A stretch of DNA of 64,000 nucleotides from Torreya grandis (lineage: Eukaryota > Streptophyta > Pinopsida > Cupressales > Taxaceae), in assembly GCA_037957365.1 (NCBI GenBank), contig JARHVA010000397.1, positions 3,168,501 to 3,232,500 on the forward strand. Reading direction: 5' to 3'. Under the pieces are notes generated by a model that saw only the letters and a program-made list of their open reading frames with translations, was not told the origin of the DNA and did no database searches. This document shows, in pieces, positions 8,373 to 20,840 of the stretch. The position numbers were made by a program, and so were the translations under genes. Numbering within the stretch: the stretch's first letter is position 1; the number at the start of each line of letters is the position of its first letter.

Positions 8373-9375
8373 TCAAGCAAAGTAATGCTTGAGGTGTATA
8401 ATGTTCATTAGCTCATCAAGCTCATCCCCGTCTAGTTTAGTGAGCATGTATGCTATAATTCCATAATTTGAAAAAGTGATGAAAGGGCCTATCCAATTAG
8501 GTTTGAACTTGCCTTTGTGTTTCTTCTTGATCATGTTATTTTGTTGGTTTTCTTTAAGAGCAAGATCACCAAGCCCAAATTCTATATGTTTAACACATTG
8601 ATTATAGTGGCCACAAAGTTAATTTTGGTATGCTTGAATATTATTGATTGTATCCATACATTTCTTATCAAGTAACTCTATCTCTTTTATGTGATCTACT
8701 TGACAGTCTTCATTATCCAAGACATGATTCAAAGAGATGTGCAAAGAAGGTAACTTGACCTCAATGGGAAGAATGGATTCAGTGCCATAAATAAGTGAAT
8801 ATAGAGTGGATCCTATTAGAGTATGGTGATTAGTGTAGTATTCCTAGAGGTTTTGAAATATTTAGAAGTTCTAATCACGTCTAACATCATTGATAATATT
8901 TTTAAGGATGTTGACAATTGTTTTTTTAGATGCTTCTACTTGGCTATTACCTTGTGGGTAATATGTTATGTAAAAATTTTGAGTAACTTTGTACTCAACA
9001 CATAGCGATTTGACATCATTTTTTTTTAAGGATCTTCCATTATCAAATATAATGTTAGATGAGATACCATAGCAGCAAATGAGATGGTTGAATATGAATT
9101 TGGAAATTTGCTTTCTAGTCATGTAAGTGAGGGATATAGCTTCAACCCACTTAGTGAATTATTTGATGGTGGTAAGGATATGTTTGTGGCCATCAAATGA
9201 GGTAGGGTTTATATTACCAATGAGATTGAGGCCCCATGTAGAAAATTATCATGGTGTAAGCATTGGTTTTAGAGTCTTGGCTGGGGCATGAATCAAATTA
9301 GCATGCCTTTGATATTTATCATACTTTTCCACATATGTAGTTGTATCTACATCCATAAATGACTAATAATACCTG
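8373..9375 (-). pseudogene. Ty3/gypsy integrase remnant of element I
   Basis: Minus-strand translation gives a nearly full-length retroviral-type integrase in one main frame with few stops. Seen in order: a worn N-terminal part (YQRHANLIHAPAKTL), WGLNLIG, GHKHILTT, TKWVEA, FDNG (9036-9047), YYPQGNSQVEA (E codon at 8934-8936), a W/Y-rich region with LIYGTESILPIEV, and a C-terminal part with GKFKPNWIGPF and IHLKHYF before the stop. The second Asp and Glu are 35 residues apart, as in DD35E. The first Asp is replaced by Asn in WGLNLIG (9217-9236), which alone would inactivate it. Integrase last, after RT, marks Ty3/gypsy rather than Copia. Confidence 0.88.
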
Positions 9376-9879
9376 GTACACAAGAGATTTTTAGAAAGGG
9401 ATACCCTACTTATGTGATCTCCACATACTCCTTCATAAACTTCCCATAATGCTAATGTAGATTATACTAAAGGTAAAAAATGAAGCAGAGTTCCATAGAA
9501 TCTATGATAGTATAGGGTTGGTTTGATTAAGGTATATCATGCAAATCAGTGGATAAAGGCTTTAGATTTTTTATAGGATAGGTTTGGTGGAATTATTTGG
9601 TCATGAAGATAGGTGTAAAGGTTTGAATACCATATAGAGTTGGGACCATCAATATCACATATCATTACGATGTTTGAAGGTTCATGAGTTGGTGCTAGTA
9701 GATTTTAAACAAGGAATTGGTATTCTTTTGCCGTGTCTATATGTTGAATCAAAGATCTAATGGTTGATATGGCATCTTCTATTTTATTACTAGCCATTTG
9801 TATATGTTCAAATTATACATCAATAATTTACTATTTAAGATTATTGACCATGGCCTTATATGGTACCATCTTGTCATCC

Positions 9880-10130
9880 TTGGTCTGAAAATGGTCTATA
9901 ACCTGATTGATGATTAACTAAGAATCACCACAAACTTTTACATATTGTATGTTTTATTGTAATACCTATAAAATCCATATAATAAGTACTTCATATTTGT
10001 CTATGTTATTAGTATAAATAAAACTAATTTCAAATGATTTAGGGATTAGATCCCCCTAAGGTGTAATAAATAAAAGGCCTACCCCTAATCCATGTGTTGT
10101 GAATGTTCCATCAAAATATAACTTCTAGTG
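9880..10130 (-). pseudogene. Second (additional) RNase H domain of element I
   Basis: Minus-strand reading gives KLYFDGTFTTHGLGVGLLF (first Asp in LYFDG at 10107-10121), then a TNN...YEVLI stretch and VCGDS (GDS at 9921-9929). This pattern of FDG, GxGxG, TNN.xxYEAL and GDS is that of the extra RNase H acquired by Tat/Ogre-type plant gypsy elements. It lies between the element's own RNase H/tether and the integrase, as known for that group. Several stops are present. Confidence 0.75.
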
Positions 10131-10249
10131 TTGATTCTCAAGAGGTGTTTCAATGATGGTCATAATGGATTCATATGTTAATTTTAATGTTAGTTGTTCC
10201 ATATCTGTAAGGGGTACTTCAACAAGTTGATCGATAAAAACTTGCACCT

Positions 10250-11600
10250 TGATGGGTTTTTGGTTGACATATTATATCTCAAACTCATTAAGAAGCATGA
10301 TCCATTTGGCCATGCAACCTCTTAAAGTTGTTATAGATAGTAGATACTTGAGTGGATCTACTTTTGAAATAACTATGGTCTTATTTTTTAACATGTAATT
10401 TCATAGTTTCTAATCTACAAAGACCATATAGATCAATAGGATTTTTCAATGGGCATAGAGTAAAATGAAGTAGCTGATAGATATAATAAGAATGGATTTT
10501 TTGGCATCAATGGTAATAAAATAGGTGGATTTACAATATAGTCATTCAATTATTGTAAATATTTCTAGCATTTTTCATCCTAATGTAATGTCACACCCTT
10601 ATTCAAAAAATGCATAAAAGTATGGCACTTGTTGGCCAATTGATATATTAAGCACCTAATAGATTGGATCTTACCCTGTAAACTATGGAGCTACTTTAAA
10701 TTGATTATTGGTAGCATCTGAGTTATGGCTTGTAATTTATCTAGATCAACTTCAATACCTCAGTCAGACATAATGAAGCCAAGTAATTTTCCTAAATTAA
10801 CTCCAAAAACACACTTTTTAGGATTAATTCATATTTTTCACTCACACTGTCTTTCAAATATCCATCATAGTGTTATTGGATGATCATCCCTGGTCTTTCA
10901 TTTACCTAATATGTCATCGACATAGTTTTCAATAATATCATGCATCATATCATGAAATATGATGGTCATGGATATTTGGTATGTGTCCCTTGTATTTTAG
11001 AGACCAAATGGCATAACATGATAATAGAAGGTTCCCCACAAAGTGGTGAACATTATTTTATGTTAGTCTTATGTTGTGATTCAATTATAGTTGTACCCTA
11101 AGAATCCATTCATCGGTGACAACATTTCATAACCCACTATGGATTCAACTATCATGTCAATGTTTGGTAGAGGAAAGTAGTCCTTTGGGAAGGTCTTGTT
11201 TATGTATTTTAAATCAGCATAGATTCTAATTCCTTATGTCTTCTTGCTAACTGATATAACATTTGAGATCCACTCCAAGTAGTCAATCAATCAAATACAT
11301 CTTGCTTCTAAGATTTTTTCCAACTCTTTCTTCACTAATACAACAATGTGAGGATGCATCTTGAATAATTTTTATTTTTAAAGTATGTCATTAGGATGTA
11401 CCATAAGGTGGTGTACAACCAAGTTGGATTCCAAAATAGGTATGTCAAAATAGCCCTAGGAAAATATATCAACGAATTCCCTTAGAAGGGCTATAAAGAT
11501 TGCACATTCATCATCAATTAAGGATGTGCCTAATTTGATCTAGTTCAGGTCATATGGAGTCCCAATATTAACTTTTGTAGTGTCTTCTACAAGAATATTT
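10250..11600 (-). pseudogene. Reverse transcriptase and first RNase H/tether remnant of element I
   Basis: Read on the minus strand, the sequence shows a pre-RT segment (REFVDIFS..., KKELEKILEARCI), then RT blocks: ICADLKYINKTFPKDYFPLP, a worn FLGYN block, LWGTFYYHVMPFGL and NYVDDIL (YVDDIL at 10907-10924). The last is the catalytic YxDD. It continues with NPKKCVFGV, GKLLGFI and the connection region, then VDPLKYLLS and RGCMAKWIMLLNEFEI. These are the standard landmarks of Ty3/gypsy RT-RNase H. Frames change several times, so it is a pseudogene. Confidence 0.88.
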
Positions 11601-12905
11601 GAGCTATCTTCCAAAATGGTTAGCAAAGATTTAAATTGGCCTACAATGGTAGAGTCTTTTATCAGGACTGGATCTTCACATTTTTATAGGCATGATGAAT
11701 TATAATCCCCTAATGTTAAGGATGTCCATGTGACAAAGACTATTGGAAATTCTTAGATGATTTGATCAAAAACCTATTGTTATTCAAGATTGAACTCGAA
11801 CCCATAAAAAAGTTCATCATTGGTGGTCTCCTGAGTTATGTGTAAGGAAGGTTGAACACCCCCATCTAGTGACACCTAAAATAGGTTTTCACCACTAGAT
11901 TGGCCTTTCTCTTTACTATTTACCTAGTCTAAAGGTGCCTCAAATATTTTTTAAATTTGGGACCTCAATGTTTTATTTAATTATTTATGGCTAAGGGTGT
12001 TCACCTTTTCTCCAAAATAGGATTCAGGATCCAACTTGATTGAGAACCCTTGTTTGTGATCTCCCAATGAAACATTGTCCCTAAAGCCTAAAAAGCTACA
12101 GAAGGCCTCATAATTTTAAAACTCATTAATTAACATTGTTGATTATTGTTGGTCCCAATCTATTAGTTGAGGATAATATAAAGGAAGTGGATTATGGTGA
12201 ATAACTAATCAAAGGGTAAAATTAACATTCGTATTAAACAAATTGGTATTGGTTAGGTCATCAAAAGGGATATGATCAAACTCTAATTCATTTTTGGCAT
12301 CATTGTCATTATTCATTGGTGTTGGAAATTGAATGAGATACATAGGGTCACCCCCAGGTGGTTTAAATACAAGACCATGGGTTCTTTTGTACCGAGTATT
12401 AGAAATTGGCTCAAGCAGACCCTATTGATTTATCCCAAGGCCTCCTCCATAGGCATGATTCTCCATGATTTTTTTTGAAATGATATACTTGAAATTTATA
12501 TAATAGTTGGCAAGGTTTTCATTATACAACCAAGATTCATCATCTACAAGAGAGTCTTATTCTTGGCCAATGGCCAATATGAAAATGATAGGTGTTGGAT
12601 TATACAATTTGCCCTTTGCCCTTTTTTTGCCATTCCATGTAAGGGGGTTTGGCTTTAGGTATTTTAAAGGACATGGGGTTATATAAAAGCTTGGAAATAT
12701 CTAATGTATCATGGGTTAAACATTCTCCTAGGTCATTAGCTAAGATATTATAATGATTAGATATTTCAAGAGGTAGCATGTGGGAAAGTGAATCAAGAGT
12801 ATCTAGGTCAATGTAATTATCCTCTGGTGAATCAAAAAGTATTTATTTTCCCTTTTATTTCTTAAGAAATAGATTTAGACTAAAATGGTAGTTACATAAT
12901 TGGTC
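11601..12905 (-). other. Protease-RT linker of element I, unassigned
   Basis: Only scattered coding-like pieces are seen on the minus strand (for example IGTPYDLN near 11.55 kb). Elements of the Tat group have a long spacer here. I recognise no separate domain. Confidence 0.4.
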
Positions 12906-13290
12906 CTCGACCTCCAAATGCTTGTAATGTTTGTATGGTTGCAAATATCCATAGATAGTAACCTTCATACCTTAATGGGAGAACTTGATACACTAGTGTA
13001 ATGTTGAATGTATTACACATATTTTATGTATTCAAGGTCTACCCAAAACCATATTATATGAAAAATCGAGGTATAACACATGGCATAGTGTATCATGGGT
13101 CAAAGATCCAATGATAACTAGCAAGCAAATGATGCCTTGTGATTCCCACTCTTCATTGCCATAAGCCTTGATTATGATTATTTTTAGCTAAATATCAGCT
13201 ATGGTATACCTAATAATCTTGATTAACTTGAGAGACATGATATTTAGACTTGATCCATTATTTATGAGGACATACTTCACTTTGTGACAT
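12906..13290 (-). pseudogene. Aspartic protease remnant of element I
   Basis: Minus-strand reading gives KYVLINNGSSLNIMSLKLI (INNGS at 13251-13266), then IKAYGNEEWESQG, a hydrophobic stretch and VLGRP (13035-13049) followed by IH and CIKFSH. This is the retropepsin layout of Tat-like gypsy elements, where the active site is usually DNGSS or DGGSS. Here the catalytic Asp reads Asn. The same protease type is found in element IV near 59.9-60.1 kb. Confidence 0.75.
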
Positions 13291-13899
13291 GTTATGACAA
13301 CTTCAATGTATAATGGACTATTATGCAGTGGGCAAAGGGATGACATATCACTTTCGTTGAAGGTTAATCATTAGCCTAGGGATAGATGTCCAACCAAATC
13401 TTGAATTTTTTTTGGAGATATGTCATTAGGAACTTTAGATTGGCTAAGGAACTCTAAGAATATATTATTGTGGATGGTGGATGTATGCAACAAATCCAAA
13501 ATGAATATTTGAGAAGGTGTATTTTGAAATTGTCCCACAATATTGATTGTCTTTTCTTGCAAAGTAATAAGTGGATTATTCCTATCTGGAATGGTTGGTT
13601 GGATGGGTGAAGTGGAAAATGGTGATGGGCCTGGTATGGTAATCTTGGATCATCAAGTTGTGATTGCACAATCAGGATTAGTTACAGGACTATTGTTTCT
13701 AACAAATGATGGTGGTAGGGGACCAAATAGGGTAAGTATCAATTGCTAGTATACTTATACATGGTCATCAGTCAAGGATGAATTATCGGTATGTGGTCTA
13801 AAAGTAGTAATCCTTACTTGTCGGTTCTTGTATGTGGTCCAAGGTCAAGGAAGGATCATCGATATGGGTTGGTTGGCTGGAATTGATTAGAAATGGTCT

Positions 13900-14190
13900 T
13901 GTTTGATCTGTATTTTTTCTCAGATTGATGGAAATGGTAAAAACATGACCTCATACAATATGGATTACAATCTTGTTGTAGTCATGTGCAATTGCATGGT
14001 AGGTCTACTAGTTGTTGGCATTGTTATGGCTTTGGTTCCATATATTTGGTTGATGTTATTTGTTCTGATCTTGGTTTTGTTGGTTCTATATTTGTTATTA
14101 ATACTATTATTACTATTGTGTTGGATGTTATTACTATTATTGTTGGTTGTTATGTTATGAAAAGGGGTTTTGATAAACTTAGGTTCTGAT
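13900..14190 (-). repeat. Asn-rich low-complexity linker between gag zinc finger and protease (element I)
   Basis: The minus strand has runs of AAT/AAC/AAC-type triplets around 14060-14155 that translate to Asn/Thr/Ser-rich sequence. The plus-strand ORFs here are antisense artefacts made of hydrophobic Leu/Val runs. Confidence 0.45.
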
Positions 14191-14199
14191 TAGATGTGG

Positions 14200-17060
14200 A
14201 AGCACCATTATCTAATGTGATCTCTTTATTTTCCAATATATTCTCAATCAAAATTTTAATTTATACATAAAAATGCAAATTATATCTATTAACCTAATGA
14301 TACTCATAGAATTCATTTTGTCAGTATGTAAGGAATGCCCTCAAGATAGTGTTTTGGAATAGGCTAGCTAATTAGATTAGTAGTGGTGAGATTGCAAAAC
14401 ATATATTTAATGGATTTTCCAAGGTTACTAAAGACTTGAATAGTAGGAAAAATTATCCTTAGAGGAGGGGTCTTTAAAGGCAATGGTTACTATGATTATT
14501 GTACTGGTCTAGGCTACTAGACTTATTAAATTTGATGAAGAAGTTATTGGCTATGAGTAATTTGCATATGCGGCATGGTTTGAGTAGATGGTGTTTGCAC
14601 CATTTGGACATGTCATGCTCAGTTACACCATTTACAACAACATTATTATTGTGATTAAATGACTTGGAATTTTCATAATTGTTGGCCTATGTCGGTTATG
14701 ACACTTGTATATAGGCTTGCTTCTGATTCTAATTTTAGACATTTCCTTGGTTTATAGTTTTATTCTAATTTGATGAGGTAATCTTAATGAAACCTTTATT
14801 AATAAGGGCTATTTAAATCAAAAAACCTTTATCAATGATTTCCTTGAAAATATGTACACACAATAGTTTTAGATGGTAAGATATCTCACTATACTAATTC
14901 TTGGTAAACATAGTGACTAATTAGTTATTTGGTAAACTTTGTGTGAATTTACTGGAAATTTCTCTCCATCACTATAGATAACTTACAAAACTTTCCCAGC
15001 CCTTATGTTTGGCTTGCATCATATCTACCAATGAAATCTCATGATTGAGATTGTAGGAGAAGTGTTAAACAAACTTGTTTGAAAGATCATCAAAATTAGA
15101 AATTGAATTATTGGGCAATTTAGGAACCACTCCAAAGATTGTCCTTCTAGACTTCTTGGAAACAAAAGTAGAAGGTATATGTCACTATAGGCCATCTATT
15201 GAAAATAAATGAATAATTTAGTTAATTGGGCCTTAGGGTATCTTTTACCCTTATATTTGTCAAATTTTAGTGGTTTTTACCTTGGAAGAAATGGTATATG
15301 AAAATACTCCATGTTGAAGGGGTAAGAACACACATCGTCCAACTTGAACTTCTTAGTCTGTTTTCTAGTTTGGATGGCAACAATTTCATCTTTCATATTT
15401 TATAGTTCTTAGGCTAGGAAAATAGAGGTAAAATTGGTTTAAGGTGGAGGCATGGTTTTTCGTGGAAGCTTGGTTTGGTTTGGGAATTGACTAGGAATAT
15501 GCATGTGTGGATTAAGATGTGATTGTTGGAATTTCATGCATTATGGTGTGATATTCTAGTTAGGATTTAGTATATGGGCTTGGTTTTGGGGAAAGTTTGG
15601 TTGAGATAGAAGGATATGGTTGGGAGTAAAATACTATGTTTGTTGAGGTTGATTAGGGACCTACTACCAACTATAAAAACCTTGATATTTAAGGAGAACT
15701 TGTGAAACAAGGCCCTATAATTGATTTTTTGGCACATTAGGAATAAAAGGCAATTTTTGCCTAATCAATACTTATGGAAAATTATAACATCTTGGTTGCA
15801 TAAATCCTTGTTGGGAAGTATATGCATGTTGAAGTTTTAGCATTTGTCACTAACCAATACTCATACACTATTGATTAGACATCATTTTTTATTATATTGG
15901 TATATTAGTCTATGACTAAAGAGGTATGTTCATTATTACCTCGTAAGGTGGAACATTGGTCTCCCCTATTGAGGTGGCATAATTTTTTGACTTTATTACA
16001 TTGGTATGTTAGATTATGCCTATGATTGTGTAATATTATTCATCACCTATTATGTTGGATTAATATTCATCACATTTTGTTGAGGCACCGCACTTGTTGT
16101 TACTTAACTACTTAATCCTTGAGGTTGCATGTTTGAAGAAGTAGCTGGTTGAGGACTAGAAGTAGTTTGTTGATGTTGGGATGTAGAAGTTATTTCCCTT
16201 AAATTTATAAACCACTTGCGGTGTTAAATAAAGGCATGTTTTATTACAGACTAGTTGTTTGTGTGCTTATACCACTTTGGTATAGATTGGATGATACTTG
16301 CATATTGTCCACTATGTTTGGCTCACTATTATGCATAGAATTAGAAGATACTTCTTTAATGGTTGGGGCATTAAACATATCTCCAACTGAAGTGATTTGC
16401 ATAAATGGGTCTCTACCCTAAATTTCTTGGCCTATCAATTTGATTAAGACTCATGTTGAAGGATCTAACTTGATAAGAGGAGCATTTGACATGTTCATGT
16501 TGTTGAAGTTATATACTAAGTTCAAATAGGTTTGGTATGCTATCTACATCTATATTAATTGGTCCTCCATGAGGCTTTTTTTTAAAGTAATGAGTGTCCT
16601 GATACAACATTATCACTAGAGATTGAAGATTTCTAGAAGAGGCATGTTCAATGTTTTGATTATAAGGCATGTTATGAGGCACTCTTACTAAACTTGGAAA
16701 ATTTTCATGGGGGAAGTCTGCTAGAAACTTAGACCTTACTTCTGTGGCTCTGATTAAGACTTCATCCTTATTTGTAATCAAGTGATGATCAAACGAATAA
16801 TGGTCATAGGTTGATGGAATTATAATGTAATATGGTTTTTATTAGACATGTTCTACCACCAAAGGTATGCTAACTAGGTATTGTTCCATTTGCTTTTGGT
16901 CCTACTTTGAGTATGGAGGCATGCTAACCAAATAGAGGGATATAGGATCTTGTATTTATTCCCCCATTTGAGTTTTTCAAGGTGGATAAGGATCCATCTC
17001 AAAAATGACATTATCTCCATAGGGTTCTTGAATAAAATATTATTACGAGACCACATTACT
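14200..17060 (-). pseudogene. Gag remnant of element I
   Basis: The core capsid motif is clear on the minus strand near 15.2 kb: YLLLLFPRSLEGQSLEWFLN, then after a frameshift NFDD...NKFV, ending around 14.95 kb. This is the retrotrans_gag signature. An upstream part includes a 90-residue open stretch (16781-16509) of the type seen in Tat gag N-termini. Near 14.29-14.33 kb a worn Cys/His finger-like segment (EYH...NGHNLHFY-like) is followed by an acidic helix, as in other plant gypsy Gags. Multiple stops and frameshifts make it non-functional. Confidence 0.7.
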
Positions 17061-17470
17061 ATACGCTAGATTGTACATGACACCACTACAAGTATAGTGA
17101 GAAATGTTTGAAATAATAGGGAATGATTTGAAAAAAAGAGAGTTAGAGTTATAAAAACTTTGAAAAATAATGTCTAAAAAGACAAATAGTTTTAAACTCA
17201 ATTTAACTTGGTCAAAGGATGAAACTATTTATCCAAAAAGGTCTATGTTAAAACTTGGTATAAAACAACCTAAATCCAAATGTCTAATGTTTAAATGTCA
17301 CACAAAAAGGTCAAGTGGATGAACTAAAAATAGAATGCCAAAATCTAGGTTCAAAGTGTTCTAGATAGGTCTAATCTAGGAAAATAAAGGTTGCTGGGTG
17401 TTTTGGCCAAATACAACATCAAAATTTAGGCTCAAATAAAGGTATGTGCTAGGATTTTGGCAAAATAAGA

Positions 17471-18673
17471 TGTAGTAATATAAAATGCAAAATTTGGTAA
17501 CTTGAGTGTGGCTAATGACACCCAATCCATAAGTCTAACTTGCTTCCTCTTATGACCCTCATAAGCATGTTTTCACTGATTCCTAATCATGTGTAGCCTC
17601 CTAGACTAAACCCTTGTAGACTTATATTGATTTTTATTTGCTTAATCCATCCCCCTAGGTCATGTCATCCATGGATAATAACACCCAAACTCAGACTATA
17701 ATGTTGAAACCCAAGGTGTCTTATTTTTGGCACTATTGTTCAAATGCATTTTAGCTTCTAACAGTCATATTATTCCAAATACTTATCCTAATTAATCTTA
17801 GATTGATATAAATTCATAACCCATGATCATTAAATCCCATAAAAATGTCATTCAAAGTCCATTTAGAAGGGTTGGCACTCATTTACAAGAGAGAAGAAAG
17901 AATACAAGCAAGCTGACTTAAGCACTTTTCCCTCTTATTTGCATATAACCATCCAATAGCATTTAAATCTTATTCAAACCTTTAATTCAGTCCTTAGTCA
18001 TTCCAAGTGCATCTAGTTTTGTATTTACTTAAATTTTCATTGCACTATTGCACCAAGAACTTTAATGGGAGAACTACATATAGATTGATCCCTCAAAGTA
18101 CTAGTATGTATGTAGTGTGCCCACACATGGGGTGTGAAGTTCATCTAGTGTATCCTTTACACACTAAACCCTCTTGTCCTTTCTTGAAATTTTACATTCA
18201 AGTTCAAGCACAAAGAAGACCTATGGTATTGAAGACTAAATCAAGTACACAATGAGCTTTGTGAACTTTCAAGATTCAATATTTCATAAGTAGGGTCACA
18301 CAGACCTGGCATACAAAACCCAAAAATATTAGATCACCAAGACAACAAAACTAACATAAGACTACAACACTAGAACCTAGGGTGTCCCATTTTTAGTGAT
18401 CCTATCCAACCAAGAAATGAACTCTAGATTCTTGTTTGTGACAGTCTCCCAAGCATGTACCTAGATTTTTAGACCCTATCTTAGTCAGAATAACATAGAA
18501 TTAGATAAGTTTAGTTTTCTCTCTCTCAGTACTATTTTTAAAAAAGCCCTAACTATAGTCAAATTTTACAAATTAATAGTCTAATTATTGTACATTATTT
18601 ACTAATTTTATCTACTCAAACCCATTTATTATTTATGAATTAAACATCTAATTTCCTAAAAAATAATAAATCA
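17471..18673 (+). repeat. 5' LTR of element II
   Basis: It aligns with 23789-24997 along its length. The TATA-like box has decayed here (CCCATAAAAATG near 17837) compared with CCCCTATAAAAGGCC in the 3' copy. The shared LTR core module starts near 18066. The ORF at 18007-18255 runs through it and is not a gene. Confidence 0.88.
18066..18125 (+). promoter_or_regulatory. Shared LTR core module (element II, 5' copy)
   Basis: GGGAGAACTACATATAG and then GATCCCT..CAAAGTA and TATGTATGTAGTGTGC. The same block, in the same order, is found at 24387, 45617, 54842, 57357 and 63501 in LTRs that otherwise differ strongly. Function unknown. Confidence 0.6.
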
Positions 18674-18675
18674 TT

Positions 18676-18684
18676 TGGTGAACC
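18676..18684 (+). other. Primer binding site of element II (TGGTGAACC)
   Basis: It starts two bases after the LTR end. The same 9-mer follows the LTR of element III, and close variants follow those of VI and VII. I cannot name the tRNA with certainty. Confidence 0.7.
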
Positions 18685-19650
18685 TGACTTACTTCAAAAA
18701 AATTATAAAAATGCTAAGGTAAATTCTTACCCAATTTTCCAAATTAATTTCTAAATTTTCCTTGAAAATAAAAATAAAAAAATATTCTCAAAATTTTAAA
18801 ATTTGTGTTAAATTTTAAAATAATTTTATTTCAAACTTTAGTTGCATCAAATAGCTCCCAGTAATTTTCTCATAATTTTCTAATCATTTTTTAAATTTTT
18901 AGTTGCATATTATAATCAGAAAATCACTTCAAATTTAAAAAATTTGGAGTTATTTTAAAATAAATTATTTTCTTCAAAACCTTAGTTGCATCTACTAAGT
19001 CTCATTAAATTAAACACTTTCCCATAAATTTCTAAATTTTTACTTTCATACTTAATTCTGAAATTTAATTTCAATTTCAAAAATTCATAGTATATTAAAA
19101 AAAATTAATTTCAAACCCTAGTTTCATATACTATCACGTATTTGCTTCTTGAGGTATCACCTTACATCCATAATCAAATTGCAAATAATATTCTCACTTA
19201 AGTACAAATTTTTCTTACATTTCTTGAAAATAATAAGGAAACCATAATGGGGCCCTATCATGTACATGAATGATGAAGTTTACCATATGATAGTACAAAG
19301 CTTCATTCTTTGCATTTCATGTTTAGATTTCATAATTAGAGATGATATGAAAAAAATTATTACTCAAATTTCACAAGATTTCAATATTTATTTTTCATAC
19401 TCTTTCTCTCTCATGTGAAATAATGTCCAACTCTATTTTTTAAAACATGTTAGAAATATTATGTCATAAGTCAAAGCTCTTCAGGCATTCATGCATAGTT
19501 CCATACTTTTTATCCCTTGTTTGTTATCTCTCATGTGGAATGTTATCTATAATCATATTTCTATACAACTTATAACTCCACTTACATGAATTTTATCCCA
19601 TATACATGGTTTCTACCTAGATGTATATGCTTCCTTGACTACTCTTATTT
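18685..19650 (+). other. Untranslated leader of element II
   Basis: AT-rich with short homopolymer runs. No coding motif seen. Confidence 0.4.
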
Positions 19651-20840
19651 CAATGTCATATTTCATGCAGAGGAAAGAAATCCCTTCTCCTCCTCTCTTT
19701 CAAGAGGGTGATAGCTACTTTCCATCTAACCAAGTCCATTTTATCACCCCTCTGAAAGGTGAGGCAACCTATACTATTATTCCTAATGCATACATTTAGC
19801 CTATAGCTTCTTCGAACCATCTTCAACATATGTTATTATATGTTCAATTGAAGGCAACTAGGGTTTGCACTTGTGAGCCTCTAAGGGATAAAATCACCAA
19901 TATGATCAAGTTAATTTTAGTTTTACACATGAAGAATCAAATTTTACATGCAAAGGTCACAACATTAGAAAATCAGATAAAAATATAAAAGCCTCATATG
20001 CACCCTAGTGTCAATCATATATATGCACCTTCACCTAGTCAATTGGTTGCAAGAAATGTTACATATCAAAATAATAAATCACAATAAAATAACTCTACAA
20101 CTAGTGAGTCAAAAAGCATTCAAATATAAAATAAGAGTCTAAGTGAGGTACTAAGGGAAATTGTTAAATCTAATTTTATCAACCTACCTCATCTACATCT
20201 AGTGAGAAGATCTAGATATTATTGTGCATATCCTAGAATGCATGAACATAACATAGATTCATGTTTGGCATTGCAAAAAAACTACAACAAATAATTGATA
20301 ATAAGGACCCTATATAAGGTAAATCAGTCAAGCAATCTATAGTGATATAGGAACATATTCACAATGGGTCAAATTTAGAAATAGTAAAAAAGTGGTTACC
20401 AAAGCATAATTTAGAACAACAAAAGGATCAAAAAGCAAAATTATAATAATAGACAGTACCAAAAGAATATGTAAAACATGAAAAATATTTAACTCTACCT
20501 CTCCAAAATGAGGCTCAATTTTCAAATCAGTATGGGTTTGGTAAATAATATCTACAAAAATTTTATTATCAATGTCAAGGGTTGGTCAAGTAGGCTCAAG
20601 GCATCACTACTCCTATTATAACAATTGATAATGTTTGTCACCAAGGTTTGGTATCTATTGAACATCTTACAATAAATCATTCACAAACATGGTTCATCAA
20701 AAGAAAAGATCTAGATACAACAAAAGTCAATAAAAACATTCCATTGGTTCAAAATCAAGATGATAATCATGAGTGGAACAATATAGGTTATTATTATCTC
20801 CAAGATATTAACAATGAATCCAAATATTTATAATCATATT
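19651..20840 (+). pseudogene. Decayed gag-like region of element II
   Basis: The plus strand reads in patches as a Gag-type protein: a Pro/Ser-rich start near 19.68 kb, a helical stretch LHMKNQILHAKVTTLENQI near 19.94 kb, a Cys/His segment YCAYPRMHEHNIDSCLALQK near 20.22-20.28 kb, and an open stretch 20648-20833 (ISIEHLT-like, hydrophilic, with DLDTTKVNKN). The Cys/His segment sits where the zinc finger of Tat-type Gags lies. Stops interrupt every frame. No protease motif was found after it. Assignment as gag rests on position and composition and is moderate. Confidence 0.5.

Noticed and set aside
13543..14189. Plus-strand ORFs rich in Gly, Leu and Val
   Set aside because: They are antisense to the worn protease-gag linker of element I on the minus strand.
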